64,000 bases of DNA. Source: HNR sp040400085 (lineage in GTDB: Bacteria; Actinomycetota; Actinomycetes; Actinomycetales; Microbacteriaceae). The notes beneath the pieces were generated by a model. It was given only the letters and a program-made list of their open reading frames with translations, was not told the origin of the DNA and ran no database searches. The position numbers and the translations under genes were made by a program. The stretch lies in the NCBI GenBank assembly GCA_040400085.1, contig JBBAQX010000013.1:20278-84277 (forward strand). The letters run 5' to 3'. Each line of letters begins with the position of its first letter. The stretch's first letter is position 1. This document shows, in pieces, positions 26,276-34,755 of this stretch.

Positions 26276-27634
26276 ATGACTACAGGTAATACACGCAAAA
26301 CCGCAAGCAAAAAAGAAAAAGTGCCGCCTATTTCTTTTGACGCGAATACCGCAAAAGCTGTCCAATCCGAATTCGATTCATACTCAAAACGTATTTTTAT
26401 AACACTACTAAAAAGCTGCGCCACGATCGCTGTAGCATTTATTCTCTTTCAAGCCTTCAATATCATGTCCACCTGGAATGAAACCAACCATAAGGTTCTG
26501 CTTCCACGACTTTCAGGTTCTACTATTCTCAGCGGATTCGGGGTACTCGCGGTAGTCGTAACTACACTATCAATTACAGTACGGGCACCTTTGAACCCAC
26601 AACAGGATTACGCGACACTAGGCAGACGCCGTTTTCTTGCATTGCTTTCATTTTTTCTTGTCTCAGCTTCAATTGGTCTCGGGCTTTACGGCGCAACAAA
26701 CGCACTGGATGAAGCACCCAACATTCTAAATTTAGCTGGATTATTTGGGCCTCTACTTGGAGGAATCGTTCTCGCTGTCTTTGCAGCCGACGCTTCTCTC
26801 GTAATGGATGACGACGTTGACCCATCGGATACGGCAACGGAACAACGGAGCACTCAGATAGAGAAGCTCGAAGCTGAGTTAAAAATATATCAAGCCGGGG
26901 TTTCGGCGTCGGCTAAGCCAAAAATTTTGACGAATATCTGCTTACTAATGATCCCCCCGCTTTTATTGACTATCGCCTCGATAGTTCATTCCCCCATCGA
27001 CAACTTCGGAGTTGGTCTAACACGACTTGGTGCTTTCATCGTCTTTTCCATTTTGACATACGCAGCGGTTTGGGCTGTCTACAGACAGATCGTTAAGAAA
27101 TTCTGGATTACCCTCATCGTTACGATACCATTGTTGACAGTAATTGCGCTAATCATCACATTAAGCACTTTCGTTGCGGTCATCAGCTCTGAGAAAAACA
27201 GTCCAAGAGACGCCATCTGGTCGATTGGACTCATCTCAAGTGCATGGATATTTCCCGCAGTAGTTAGTGTTTTTTCGCTCCACACTATTCGCAACCGCCC
27301 AGGCATTCTTCGCTGGGCGGCCATTCGCGTAACGGAGCGTCAAATTAGCAACCTCACAACAAAACCCCAAAAAGCAATAGAACAAAAACCTAGAAATTGG
27401 CTAGCAATTATCAGCCTACTGTTCATCCCGTTTTTCCCCATCGGAGTCATAGCTGCCACCGTTGTCCGGCAGCGGAATAGCGAACTCATCAAAGCAAACC
27501 CAAAGGCAAAGGTGGGAGGCGAACGCGAAGCTCACATCACGATTGTCTCGTCATTCGCTTTCTTGGGATTGTACGTACTGATTGCAGTAGTTCTCTGGAT
27601 TGCAAATCCAGAGTGGCCCGCAGAGTGGTATTAA
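26276..27634 (+). CDS. Polytopic membrane protein, unknown function
   Basis: A 452-residue protein using ATG at 26276; a TTG lies four codons upstream. A basic, lysine-rich head (about 1-20) precedes roughly eight hydrophobic segments (about 47-66, 88-105, 121-142, 150-172, 217-235, 245-262, 272-295 and 395-450 in part). A polar loop with EKLEAELKIYQAG may be a short coiled coil. The final part resembles the DUF4190 style of small two-helix membrane domains. I do not recognise a family for the whole. Codons are A/T-richer than in neighbouring core genes, which with the orientation opposite to the trp genes suggests horizontal acquisition. Confidence 0.75.
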   Translation: MTTGNTRKTASKKEKVPPISFDANTAKAVQSEFDSYSKRIFITLLKSCATIAVAFILFQAFNIMSTWNETNHKVLLPRLSGSTILSGFGVLAVVVTTLSITVRAPLNPQQDYATLGRRRFLALLSFFLVSASIGLGLYGATNALDEAPNILNLAGLFGPLLGGIVLAVFAADASLVMDDDVDPSDTATEQRSTQIEKLEAELKIYQAGVSASAKPKILTNICLLMIPPLLLTIASIVHSPIDNFGVGLTRLGAFIVFSILTYAAVWAVYRQIVKKFWITLIVTIPLLTVIALIITLSTFVAVISSEKNSPRDAIWSIGLISSAWIFPAVVSVFSLHTIRNRPGILRWAAIRVTERQISNLTTKPQKAIEQKPRNWLAIISLLFIPFFPIGVIAATVVRQRNSELIKANPKAKVGGEREAHITIVSSFAFLGLYVLIAVVLWIANPEWPAEWY

Positions 27635-27809
27635 CAGAACCGCCGAAGAAAGAAGAGGCAAATTTGGGCACCCCGGCATTAACTGGCGAGCAACGTAGAT
27701 AAGCATCACATGCCCGCGAAGAGGAAAACGCTTTCTATCTGATCGGGATGTTTGACGACGGGCACACCGATGGCCTTCTCCAGACCTCCGGCAGGTCCGC
27801 CTTCACCGC
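27635..27809. other. Intergenic stretch with degraded coding traces
   Basis: No intact gene. The part at about 27745-27809 can be read as a frame-disrupted relative of the middle of the ribbon-helix-helix antitoxin encoded at 29448 (GHTDGLLQT against GHSLVRQV), leading into the better preserved remnant that starts at 27810. Confidence 0.35.
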
Positions 27810-27908
27810 AAACTCGATAAGCTCCTCGCAGAACGCACAGAGGTAGAAAATCGGAATCGCGGCGAAGTTACCCGAGAAGGTCTCGCCGCATACTTCAAGG
27901 CGTCATAA
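27810..27908 (+). pseudogene. Remnant of a ribbon-helix-helix antitoxin gene
   Basis: Thirty-two codons plus TAA encode KLDKLLAERTEVENRN and so on to LAAYFKAS. This closely parallels the C-terminus of the intact antitoxin at 29448-29792 (ELDRLLTERAEAEHRN to LTAYLKAS). There is no start or N-terminal part in frame. It indicates an earlier copy of the toxin-antitoxin pair, or a duplication, in this island. Its last bases overlap the 3' end of the convergent membrane protein gene. Confidence 0.7.
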
Positions 27909-29013
27909 CGCGCAGCGTTGACGCATCAACGTGACGCAGAAAGATGATTAGCCAGGCGAATACTATGCCAACCCCCAGAAGCTCGAACGCCGCAAGGTTG
28001 TAATATCCCATTGGCCAAAACAAGAGCGTCGAGACAATCATCGCCACGAGGATCGTATCGGAGAAGAACAGGAATGAGCGCGCAAAACCGGCCAATAGCC
28101 AACGCAGCGTAACGAGAAGCGACCCGAAGGCCACAGCCATAGTGGTTGCAAAGGTGACATGTACGGCCCCGTTCACATCTGTTGGGATACATCCGACAAG
28201 AGACAGGCATACGCCGGTGACCACAAAAATCCAGCAGACGAGACGCACGTTGCGTGTATTACTGGGAGGAGCAGCATCCGACCATTGCTCGAGCGCGGGT
28301 GCCATAATCGCGGCAATCGACGCGAACAGCAGCCCGCCGATGATGAAGGTTGCGTTAAAGACAAAACTGCTCGCCCCCTGGCTCACACCTAATTCGCTGA
28401 AGTGGAGCCTCCACCAATCCGTCTCGGTAGTGGTGAGCATAGCCACGACGATACCGCCGGTCATAAACAGAGAGAAGAGTACCGACAGCCTCGCATTGGT
28501 AATTTTCCCCGCTGACACCGTAGTGATATAGGCTGCGGCCGAGCTCAAAATCACCAGAATCATCGTTCCGGTGAACACATCGACGCGCAAGCCGATAAAA
28601 CCTCGCACCAGCACAGCGATAGCGAAACCTGCCAGCAGGATCGCAATTCCGCAGTGGACGAGCGCGACTGCCGTAATATTGACGACCCGCTGCGCCCACG
28701 CGACCGGCTTCGACCAGCGGGCGAGCGTGGGAAGTGGGAATCGTCTATGCTCCGCGATGGCAGCGATCAGAGTGGTTAGCCCCACCAGAATCAGTCCGAG
28801 AGTGCCCGGCGACACCGGCCCCCACAGCGGCACGTCACCGCGGAAGAGCACAATTCCAACAACCGCCGCGATAGTTCCGGCAATAATTGCGGAGGTCAGC
28901 CCGCGAACCTCGCGTAACGCCTCGCGCGATCCTTGATAACTCTCTTCGCCGGGGTATAGCAACTCAAAGAGACCGTCAACGGCTCGGCGCACGGCAGAAC
29001 GAGGGGAGAGCAT
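27895..29013 (-). CDS. Polytopic membrane protein (DUF998-like)
   Basis: A 372-residue integral membrane protein. An N-terminal amphipathic head (about 1-38) is followed by about ten hydrophobic segments, starting with SAIIAGTIAAVVGIVLF (about 41-57). The second half (about 160-370) with its regularly spaced helices resembles the DUF998 family of unknown function. G+C is close to the core genome, unlike the gene at 26276. It converges with the antitoxin remnant. Substrate and role unknown. Confidence 0.7.
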   Translation of the reverse strand: MLSPRSAVRRAVDGLFELLYPGEESYQGSREALREVRGLTSAIIAGTIAAVVGIVLFRGDVPLWGPVSPGTLGLILVGLTTLIAAIAEHRRFPLPTLARWSKPVAWAQRVVNITAVALVHCGIAILLAGFAIAVLVRGFIGLRVDVFTGTMILVILSSAAAYITTVSAGKITNARLSVLFSLFMTGGIVVAMLTTTETDWWRLHFSELGVSQGASSFVFNATFIIGGLLFASIAAIMAPALEQWSDAAPPSNTRNVRLVCWIFVVTGVCLSLVGCIPTDVNGAVHVTFATTMAVAFGSLLVTLRWLLAGFARSFLFFSDTILVAMIVSTLLFWPMGYYNLAAFELLGVGIVFAWLIIFLRHVDASTLRVMTP

Positions 29014-29164
29014 ACGTTTAGTGTATCGGCTTCTTAAAAAGCAACCACCGGGGCGACAGCTAGCTCAGAGTCGCAGGCATGTCGCTTAGGTTGGATCTTA
29101 GTTCGATCCGGCCCTCACAGTATTTCGTAACGCCGCGAAGTAGATCAGCGCGCTACTTCTGTGT

Positions 29165-29170
29165 TACATT
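29165..29170 (+). promoter_or_regulatory. -10 box of the toxin-antitoxin operon
   Basis: TACATT is followed by AGTTGC and the ATG of the upstream gene, giving a leaderless arrangement with 6 nt spacing. Confidence 0.45.
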
Positions 29171-29176
29171 AGTTGC

Positions 29177-29455
29177 ATGGCTCCAATCACTTGGGCACGT
29201 AGCGCAGAAAAGCATAATATTGCACACGAAGATGCAATCCATGCAATTGTGAACGCGCTTTTCGTCGTAGCAGAGTTTGATAGTGGACGCACCGGCGGCA
29301 TATCCCCGGATCTCTATATTGGCCCCGGGCGCAATGGGCAGCTTTTAGAAGTGCTCCTAGAGCGAACGTCCCGCACCGAAGCGACGGTATTTCACGTCAT
29401 GGAAGTCAGGCCCAAAATTCTACACGAGGCAAAACGGAGGCTTAATCATGAATAG
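29177..29455 (+). CDS. Putative toxin of a type II toxin-antitoxin pair
   Basis: A 92-residue protein that begins PITWARSAEKHNIAHEDAIHAI and continues with ISPDLYIGPGRNGQLLEVLLE. The pattern (a WA/RS head, His-Asp, then a PDLxIGP strand and LLEV) is that of small actinobacterial proteins distantly like BrnT/DUF4258 toxins. It overlaps by 8 bp the start of a ribbon-helix-helix protein, the usual toxin-first order of BrnT/BrnA-like pairs. The toxic activity, probably an RNase, is inferred from context only. Confidence 0.65.
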   Translation: MAPITWARSAEKHNIAHEDAIHAIVNALFVVAEFDSGRTGGISPDLYIGPGRNGQLLEVLLERTSRTEATVFHVMEVRPKILHEAKRRLNHE

Positions 29456-29792
29456 GAAACTTAGCAAAACTGAGGAAGAACGCTACGAACGTGCTTCACA
29501 ATCGGCGGAGATGCTCGATCACATACCTGCACACTCAACTGTTACCGACGCTGCGGCCACGGCTCCTGGTCGTTCACTCATGGAAGAACTCCTCGGTTCG
29601 CCCGAAGCGGTTGAACGCGCAATGGGTCGCCCCAGCGTTGACGGTAGTATGACGCAGGGCCACTCGCTCGTACGACAGGTACGTCTCCCCAGCGAACTCG
29701 ATAGGCTTCTCACAGAACGAGCGGAGGCAGAACATCGGAATCGCAGCGAGGTTATTCGCGAAGCTCTCACCGCATACCTCAAAGCTTCATAG
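29448..29792 (+). CDS. Ribbon-helix-helix antitoxin
   Basis: A 114-residue protein with a charged, flexible head (about 1-75) and a C-terminal ribbon-helix-helix DNA-binding unit: strand RQVRLPSELDRLL, then helices ERAEAEHRNRSEVIREALTAYLKAS (split here by description only). Such antitoxins bind the toxin and repress their own operon. It overlaps the toxin gene by 8 bp. A decayed relative of its C-terminus lies at 27810-27908. Confidence 0.75.
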   Translation: MNRKLSKTEEERYERASQSAEMLDHIPAHSTVTDAAATAPGRSLMEELLGSPEAVERAMGRPSVDGSMTQGHSLVRQVRLPSELDRLLTERAEAEHRNRSEVIREALTAYLKAS

Positions 29793-30465
29793 GACTTCAG
29801 AGGCTCCCTAGATGCGAGAACTTTACCGGCGATCTTTCCTTAGGCTCCCTAACCATTTTGTCAGCCGACAGCAAAGCATAAGACAGCATCTGCTCAGTTA
29901 GCATTCCGGCGCAAGTAGCCACAGCATTGACAAATCCTCGTGCAAAGAAAGAGCGTGTCAGAAGGTTCGGTTTTATTCGAATTTCGTGATTCATGCAACG
30001 AACGCGGAGGTCACGCTCGGGTTTGTTTTATCTAGCCGTAGTTTCGACAGATCCAACTACCATCGAACGTGATTGGATCGGAGTCTGCCAAACCGTCAGT
30101 AGACCCACATTTATTGTTCCGGAGATCTCATCCAACAACATCACAACTGCCTCAAGTTCATGCCGTGGCAGAGCGAGAAGATTCGTCTGGCCTTCGTCAA
30201 TGAGATCGACCGCGGAGCACGAGGAATACCTGCCAGCGAGCTAGGGAGTCGTTTCAGCTATGGCCGTAACGCGATTATGGAGCGCTTTGCTGCTGCATGC
30301 GTTCAAACCCGGATTGCTGTTCCGTATAACGAAGAGAATGCGAGCTGGAGGTACCTGCCCGTCAAAGGGATCGGGTACAAGACCGTCCCTAAACGAGTGG
30401 GGCGGAACCCCACATGGCGAGGAAATACCTTGTAGCAGGTGATGACCCGACGAAAGGGTTTGCCC
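29793..30465. other. 673-bp stretch without a confident gene
   Basis: Only short frames are present. One at 30160-30435 (plus, 91 codons; contains VNEIDRGARGIPASELGSRF) and one at 29797-29994 (minus, 65 codons) are open, but neither has a recognisable family or a convincing ribosome-binding site. Composition is mixed and the stretch looks like decayed mobile DNA inside the island. Confidence 0.4.
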
Positions 30466-31194
30466 TTATGACAGCTGAGGAGCCTCCCTCTCTGCTGAGT
30501 CTGGCTCGTTGATAAATTTGAGGAATCTCGTGCCCTTATCCAAGGTTCTCTGCTCAAAGACACCCCGTGCGCTCATCCCCATGTCTAAGGGAACCGATGA
30601 TGTAAGTCCCGAGCGTTCCAAATCAGCAAGGGCTAGTCTCACTGGCTCATTCCAGGCCGCCCAGCTTGCATTGAGAGCGGACGCTAACGACGCACTTATC
30701 GTGGAGTGGTTCGTTTTAAGCTCGTGAGCCTGCAACCACCCCATAGGATCTTGGAAGTAGTGCAATAGCCAAACGTGTAGAGGGTCAAGATCTTCTGTAA
30801 GCCTAGAAAACTGCTGGCGTTCCGTGTCGTTAAAGTCGGACCAACTGCCACTATTTGCCACGGCTGATGCGAGCCAACGGCGTCTCTCCTCACTCCCAGT
30901 TTCCGCAGCCAATCGCTGCGCACGCGTCACTGCCGCGCAAAACTCATCTGAGTCAACCACTTGTTCCAGAGTTAGAGATTTCTTGACCTGTTCCTTTAAT
31001 CGATTGAGGTTTTCTACAACAGCAAGGTTGAATTCTCGTTGTTTCTTCGCATCACGACGATCAAGAAAATACGTAAGTCCTTCGGCGGCGAACGATCCAA
31101 CAACTGGGAACATGGACAGGGCACCTTTGACAAGTACTGCTGCTTCATCACCACCCCGATTCTGTTCGGGAACGAGGTCATCTAAATCTGCCAT
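30466..31194 (-). CDS. Unknown protein with N-terminal hydrophobic hairpin and helical body
   Basis: A 242-residue protein from ATG 31194, six bases after AGGAG; an in-frame GTG/ATG further upstream lacks this site. After an acidic head, residues 20-44 (LVKGALSMFPVVGSFAAEGLTYFL) form a glycine/proline hydrophobic stretch, followed by basic DRRDAKKQREF and a long helical body. The same head design occurs in several uncharacterised bacterial proteins often near defence or stress genes, but I cannot name a family. It lies in the trp island next to the TIGR02234-like gene, on the same strand. Confidence 0.65.
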   Translation of the reverse strand: MADLDDLVPEQNRGGDEAAVLVKGALSMFPVVGSFAAEGLTYFLDRRDAKKQREFNLAVVENLNRLKEQVKKSLTLEQVVDSDEFCAAVTRAQRLAAETGSEERRRWLASAVANSGSWSDFNDTERQQFSRLTEDLDPLHVWLLHYFQDPMGWLQAHELKTNHSTISASLASALNASWAAWNEPVRLALADLERSGLTSSVPLDMGMSARGVFEQRTLDKGTRFLKFINEPDSAEREAPQLS

Positions 31195-31320
31195 GCTACT
31201 CTCCTGCATTTCTAAGGTGCGGTCATGCGTCTCTGAGAAAGACTCGGGCGGAAACAGGCATCGATTTACCAAAATTACACTGTGTAAGCTGCCGCCAGAT
31301 ACATGGTTATTCTCTGTAGC

Positions 31321-32055
31321 CTACAGCGTCGGGTCAGTTCCGCGCGATTGGCGGTCCCAATCGTCGATGCGGTCCTCGGCGCGGACCTCGGTGTTAGGCG
31401 CGTCTGCGGCTTCAGCGTCAGCAGTATCGCCTGCCGCAGACGCGGCGTCGGTGAGGGGAGCTGCGGGAGCGGCATCCGTCTCGCGATCAAGCTGGGCAAA
31501 GACATCCGCCGATTGCTGGTCGGCCTCGATCACGACGGCCTGATACTTTCGCGACGACCGTGGCCAACGGGTCGCCGTTACCAGCACGAGCACGCCGCTC
31601 ACAGAGACCAGCACACCCACCGCGATGCCCACGACGGGCCACGGGGTCGTGGACGAGCTCTCGACCAGCGACTCAAGCGAGCCGGCCCCGGAAATCCCTG
31701 TCTGCTCCGTGATGCTCCCGGCACCGCCCAAAATGGGGTTCGATAGGGCGGATGCCGTCGCCACGATCACGCACACGCCCAGCAAGAATTGCAGCAGTCC
31801 CAGCACGAAGCGGAACACCGTGCCCGCGATCGTCAGCGCGCCCCCGAGCGCCAACCCGCAGAACGCGAAGGCACTCAGCGAAGATGCGGCCTGCTGGCCG
31901 GTGACCTCGATGCTGCGATTGCCGATCACGTCGGCGACCAGCGTCAGGTTGAACCAGGTCTGCGACCACACCAGAAAGACCAGGCCGCTGCTGGCAAGCA
32001 CCAGCAGGATTGCCCAGCGCTTGATCCGGGAGTTACCAGCCGCAATATCAGCCAT
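31321..32055 (-). CDS. Trp biosynthesis-associated membrane protein (TIGR02234-like)
   Basis: A 244-residue membrane protein with a first helix at about 13-30, then WSQTWFNLTL, and further helices at about 58-78, 82-104 and 140-160. The motif RWPRSSRKYQ and the end DDWDRQSRGTDPTL are typical of the TIGR02234 family found between trpE and trpC in actinobacteria. The middle of the cytosolic tail (about 185-230) is rich in Ala, Asp and Glu. It begins 3 bp after trpE ends. Its role is unknown; a part in tryptophan or anthranilate metabolism is inferred from conserved neighbourhood. Confidence 0.85.
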   Translation of the reverse strand: MADIAAGNSRIKRWAILLVLASSGLVFLVWSQTWFNLTLVADVIGNRSIEVTGQQAASSLSAFAFCGLALGGALTIAGTVFRFVLGLLQFLLGVCVIVATASALSNPILGGAGSITEQTGISGAGSLESLVESSSTTPWPVVGIAVGVLVSVSGVLVLVTATRWPRSSRKYQAVVIEADQQSADVFAQLDRETDAAPAAPLTDAASAAGDTADAEAADAPNTEVRAEDRIDDWDRQSRGTDPTL

Positions 32056-32058
32056 CGT

Positions 32059-33597
32059 TTAGGAATCCAATCGGGTAAACGTATTCGCAATGGCAACGGC
32101 GCGCAGGGGCGCAGCGGCCTTGTTCTGGGATTCTTCGAACTCGGATTGCGGCACGGAGTCTGCGACGATCCCGCCGCCGGCCTGCACGTGCGCGGTCTGC
32201 CCGATGATCGTCGCCGTGCGAATCGCGATCGCGAGATCCGCCGAACCGCTCAGCCCGAAGTAGCCGACCACTCCCCCGTACACGCCGCGCTGGGCGGGTT
32301 CGAGCTCGTCGATGATCTCCAGCGCGCGCGGCTTGGGCGCACCCGACAGCGTGCCTGCCGGGAACGTCGCCCGGAACACGTCGACCAGGTTGCTCTCGGG
32401 GCGAAGCTTGCCCTCAACAGTCGACACGATATGCATGATGTGGCTGAAGCGTTCGATCCGCATAAACTCGGTGACCTCGACGCTCGACGAATCGCATACG
32501 CGCAGCAGGTCGTTGCGGGCAAGGTCGACCAGCATCAGATGCTCGGCCCGCTCCTTCTCATCGGAGATCAGCTCGCGCTCGAACGCCTGATCCTGCTCGG
32601 GGGTGTCGCCGCGCGGCTTCGACCCCGCGATGGGATGCGTGATCACGTGGTTCTCGTGCACGGTCACCAACGCCTCCGGGCTCGACCCGACGATCGAGTA
32701 CGGCCCGACCCCGTCGGCCTCGAGGCTCAGCAGGTACAGGTACGGGCTCGGGTTCAGATGGCGCAGTACCCGGTACACATCGAGCGGATCCGCCACACAC
32801 TCCAGGTCGAAACGCTGCGAGAGCACCACCTGGAAGATATCGCCGTCGACGATGCGCTGCTGGGCCGTCGCGACCGCGTCGAGGAAGTCCTGCCGATCGC
32901 TGCGGTGAGTCGGCTCGGGCAGCCTCGTGAAATCTCCTTTGGCCAGCGGAGTCTCGGCCGGGGTTGAGAGGCGCTGCTGTACGGAATCTAGGCGGGCCTG
33001 AGCATCCGTCCATTGATCGTCGGCGGAATCGGTGCCATCGTTCAGCGCGTTCGCAATCAACGTGACCGTGCCCTCGCGGTGATCGATCGCCACCAGCTCC
33101 GAGACGAAGCTCAGGGCCTGGCCCGGCACCGTGAAGTCGGCGGGCGGCTGGTGCGGCAGGTTCTCGAGCTGGCGGATCGCCTCCCAACCAATGAAGCCGA
33201 CGAGCCCGCCGGTAAGCGGCGGAAACCCGGGGATCGCGGGCGAACTCCAGCGAGCGATCACGGCCTCGACCGCGTCGAGCGGGGTCATCTCGCGAACGGA
33301 TGCCCCCACGGCTCGTTCCTCCGACAAGCCATAGCTCGTCCACGACGCCGCCTCGCCGCTCTGCGTCAGCACGCCGAAAGAGCCCGCGCCGATGAAACTG
33401 TAGCGGGTCCACACGCCGCCCTGTTCCGCCGATTCGAGCAGAAATGTGCCCGGCGCGCTGGCCGCTACTTTGCGGTAGATCGAGACGGGCGAATCGCTAT
33501 CAGCGAAGAGCACCCGGGACACAGGCACGACCCGCTGCGTCTTCAGCAGCTCATCGAACTCGCTACGATTCGTGGAATGGTGCGAAACGCCGATCAT
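32059..33597 (-). CDS. trpE: Anthranilate synthase component I
   Basis: TrpE makes anthranilate from chorismate and ammonia. The 512-residue protein has the N-terminal feedback region with LLESAEQGGVWTRYSF (about 54-69), in which the Leu-Glu-Ser element is part of the tryptophan-binding pocket. The chorismate-binding domain is complete (about 225-500), with IVGSSPEALV, ITHPIAGSKPRGD and FPAGTLSGAPKPRA. Its ATG overlaps the hisI stop (ATGA). No leader peptide or attenuator is possible at this junction, so regulation must act elsewhere. Confidence 0.97.
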   Translation of the reverse strand: MIGVSHHSTNRSEFDELLKTQRVVPVSRVLFADSDSPVSIYRKVAASAPGTFLLESAEQGGVWTRYSFIGAGSFGVLTQSGEAASWTSYGLSEERAVGASVREMTPLDAVEAVIARWSSPAIPGFPPLTGGLVGFIGWEAIRQLENLPHQPPADFTVPGQALSFVSELVAIDHREGTVTLIANALNDGTDSADDQWTDAQARLDSVQQRLSTPAETPLAKGDFTRLPEPTHRSDRQDFLDAVATAQQRIVDGDIFQVVLSQRFDLECVADPLDVYRVLRHLNPSPYLYLLSLEADGVGPYSIVGSSPEALVTVHENHVITHPIAGSKPRGDTPEQDQAFERELISDEKERAEHLMLVDLARNDLLRVCDSSSVEVTEFMRIERFSHIMHIVSTVEGKLRPESNLVDVFRATFPAGTLSGAPKPRALEIIDELEPAQRGVYGGVVGYFGLSGSADLAIAIRTATIIGQTAHVQAGGGIVADSVPQSEFEESQNKAAAPLRAVAIANTFTRLDS

Positions 33598-33944
33598 AGT
33601 GCTAGCTCCCTGCCCTCAAAACACGTGCGGGTGCCGGTGTGGCACGCGGCGCCGACCTGCTCAACGCGCAGTAGGAGCGTGTCGCCGTCGCAATCCATCG
33701 CGATGCTGCGCAGGTATTGGTAGTGGCCGGAGGTGTCGCCCTTGCGCCACAGCTCGCCGCGCGAGCGGGACCAATACGTCACGCGCTTCTCGGCGAGCGT
33801 GAGGTCGAGCGACTCCTTCGACATCCAGGCGAGCATTAACACATCGCCCGACTCGTCGTCCTGCACGATTGCGGGGACGAGGCCGTCGGCGTTGTAGCGG
33901 ACCAAGTCGACGGTGGCGGCTCCGGTTGGAATATCGGTTGCCAT
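33594..33944 (-). CDS. hisI: Phosphoribosyl-AMP cyclohydrolase
   Basis: HisI opens the purine ring of PR-AMP, step three of histidine synthesis. The 116-residue single-domain form shows MLAWMSKESL, TYWSRSRGELWRKGDTSGH with metal-binding residues, and the C-terminal zinc cysteines in ACHTGTRTCF. It shares a TGATG overlap with hisF upstream and ATGA with trpE downstream, placing tryptophan and histidine genes in one unit. Confidence 0.97.
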   Translation of the reverse strand: MATDIPTGAATVDLVRYNADGLVPAIVQDDESGDVLMLAWMSKESLDLTLAEKRVTYWSRSRGELWRKGDTSGHYQYLRSIAMDCDGDTLLLRVEQVGAACHTGTRTCFEGRELAL

Positions 33945-34705
33945 CAGCGCACGTCCTTTCCGGCGTCGCGCATGGCCTGCTTGACCTCGCCGATGGTGAA
34001 GGTGCCGTCGTGGAAGACCGACGCGGCGAGGACGGCATCCGCCCCCGCATCAATCGCGGGCGCGAAGTGCTCCAGCTTGCCGGCGCCGCCCGAGGCGATC
34101 ACGGGCGCGCTGCTGACCGCGCGCACAGTCTCGATCAGTTCCAGGTCGAAGCCGGCGAGGGTGCCATCCGCATCCATCGAATTGACGAGGAGCTCGCCCG
34201 CGCCCCGCTCGATGACCTCGCGGGCCCAGGCAATGGCATCGATGTCTGTCTCGCGTTTGCCGCCGTGGGTGGTCACCACGAATCCCGACTCGGTACGCTC
34301 CGACCGCTTGATATCCAGCGACAGCACGATCACCTGCGCGCCGAAACGATCGGCCACCTCGTCGATCAAGCCGGGGCGGGCAATCGCCGCGCTATTGATG
34401 CCGACCTTATCGGCGCCGTGGCCGAGCAGCCGGGTCACGTCTTCAACGGAACGCACCCCGCCGCCGACCGTGAGCGGGATGAAGACCTGCTCTGCGGTGC
34501 GGCGCACGACGTCGTACGTCGTCGACCGGTTGTCAACCGTGGCCGTAACGTCGAGGAAGGTGAGCTCGTCCGCGCCCTGCTCGTAGTACTTGGCAGCCAG
34601 CTCGACGGGATCACCGGCATCCCTCAAATTGAGAAAATTGACGCCCTTGACGACGCGGCCATCCGCGACGTCAAGGCAGGGAATGACACGGGTGGCGACT
34701 GGCAT
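33944..34705 (-). CDS. hisF: Imidazole glycerol phosphate synthase, cyclase subunit
   Basis: HisF, with the HisH glutaminase (not in this window), makes imidazole glycerol phosphate and AICAR. The 253-residue (beta-alpha)8 barrel has the catalytic Asp residues in RVIPCLDVADGRVVKGV (about 6-22) and in LLVNSMDADGTLAGFD (about 123-138). The ATG at 34705 has GAAGGAG at the right distance; the open frame continues upstream to 34873 but without family similarity. Confidence 0.97.
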   Translation of the reverse strand: MPVATRVIPCLDVADGRVVKGVNFLNLRDAGDPVELAAKYYEQGADELTFLDVTATVDNRSTTYDVVRRTAEQVFIPLTVGGGVRSVEDVTRLLGHGADKVGINSAAIARPGLIDEVADRFGAQVIVLSLDIKRSERTESGFVVTTHGGKRETDIDAIAWAREVIERGAGELLVNSMDADGTLAGFDLELIETVRAVSSAPVIASGGAGKLEHFAPAIDAGADAVLAASVFHDGTFTIGEVKQAMRDAGKDVR

Positions 34706-34755
34706 CGGTGCTCCTTCGGTATGCGGGCTATGCGGGTTTGCTGGTGTTATGGACG

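Noticed and set aside
30366..30570. tRNA-like stretch near 30440-30480
   Set aside because: No acceptor stem or T arm can be built.
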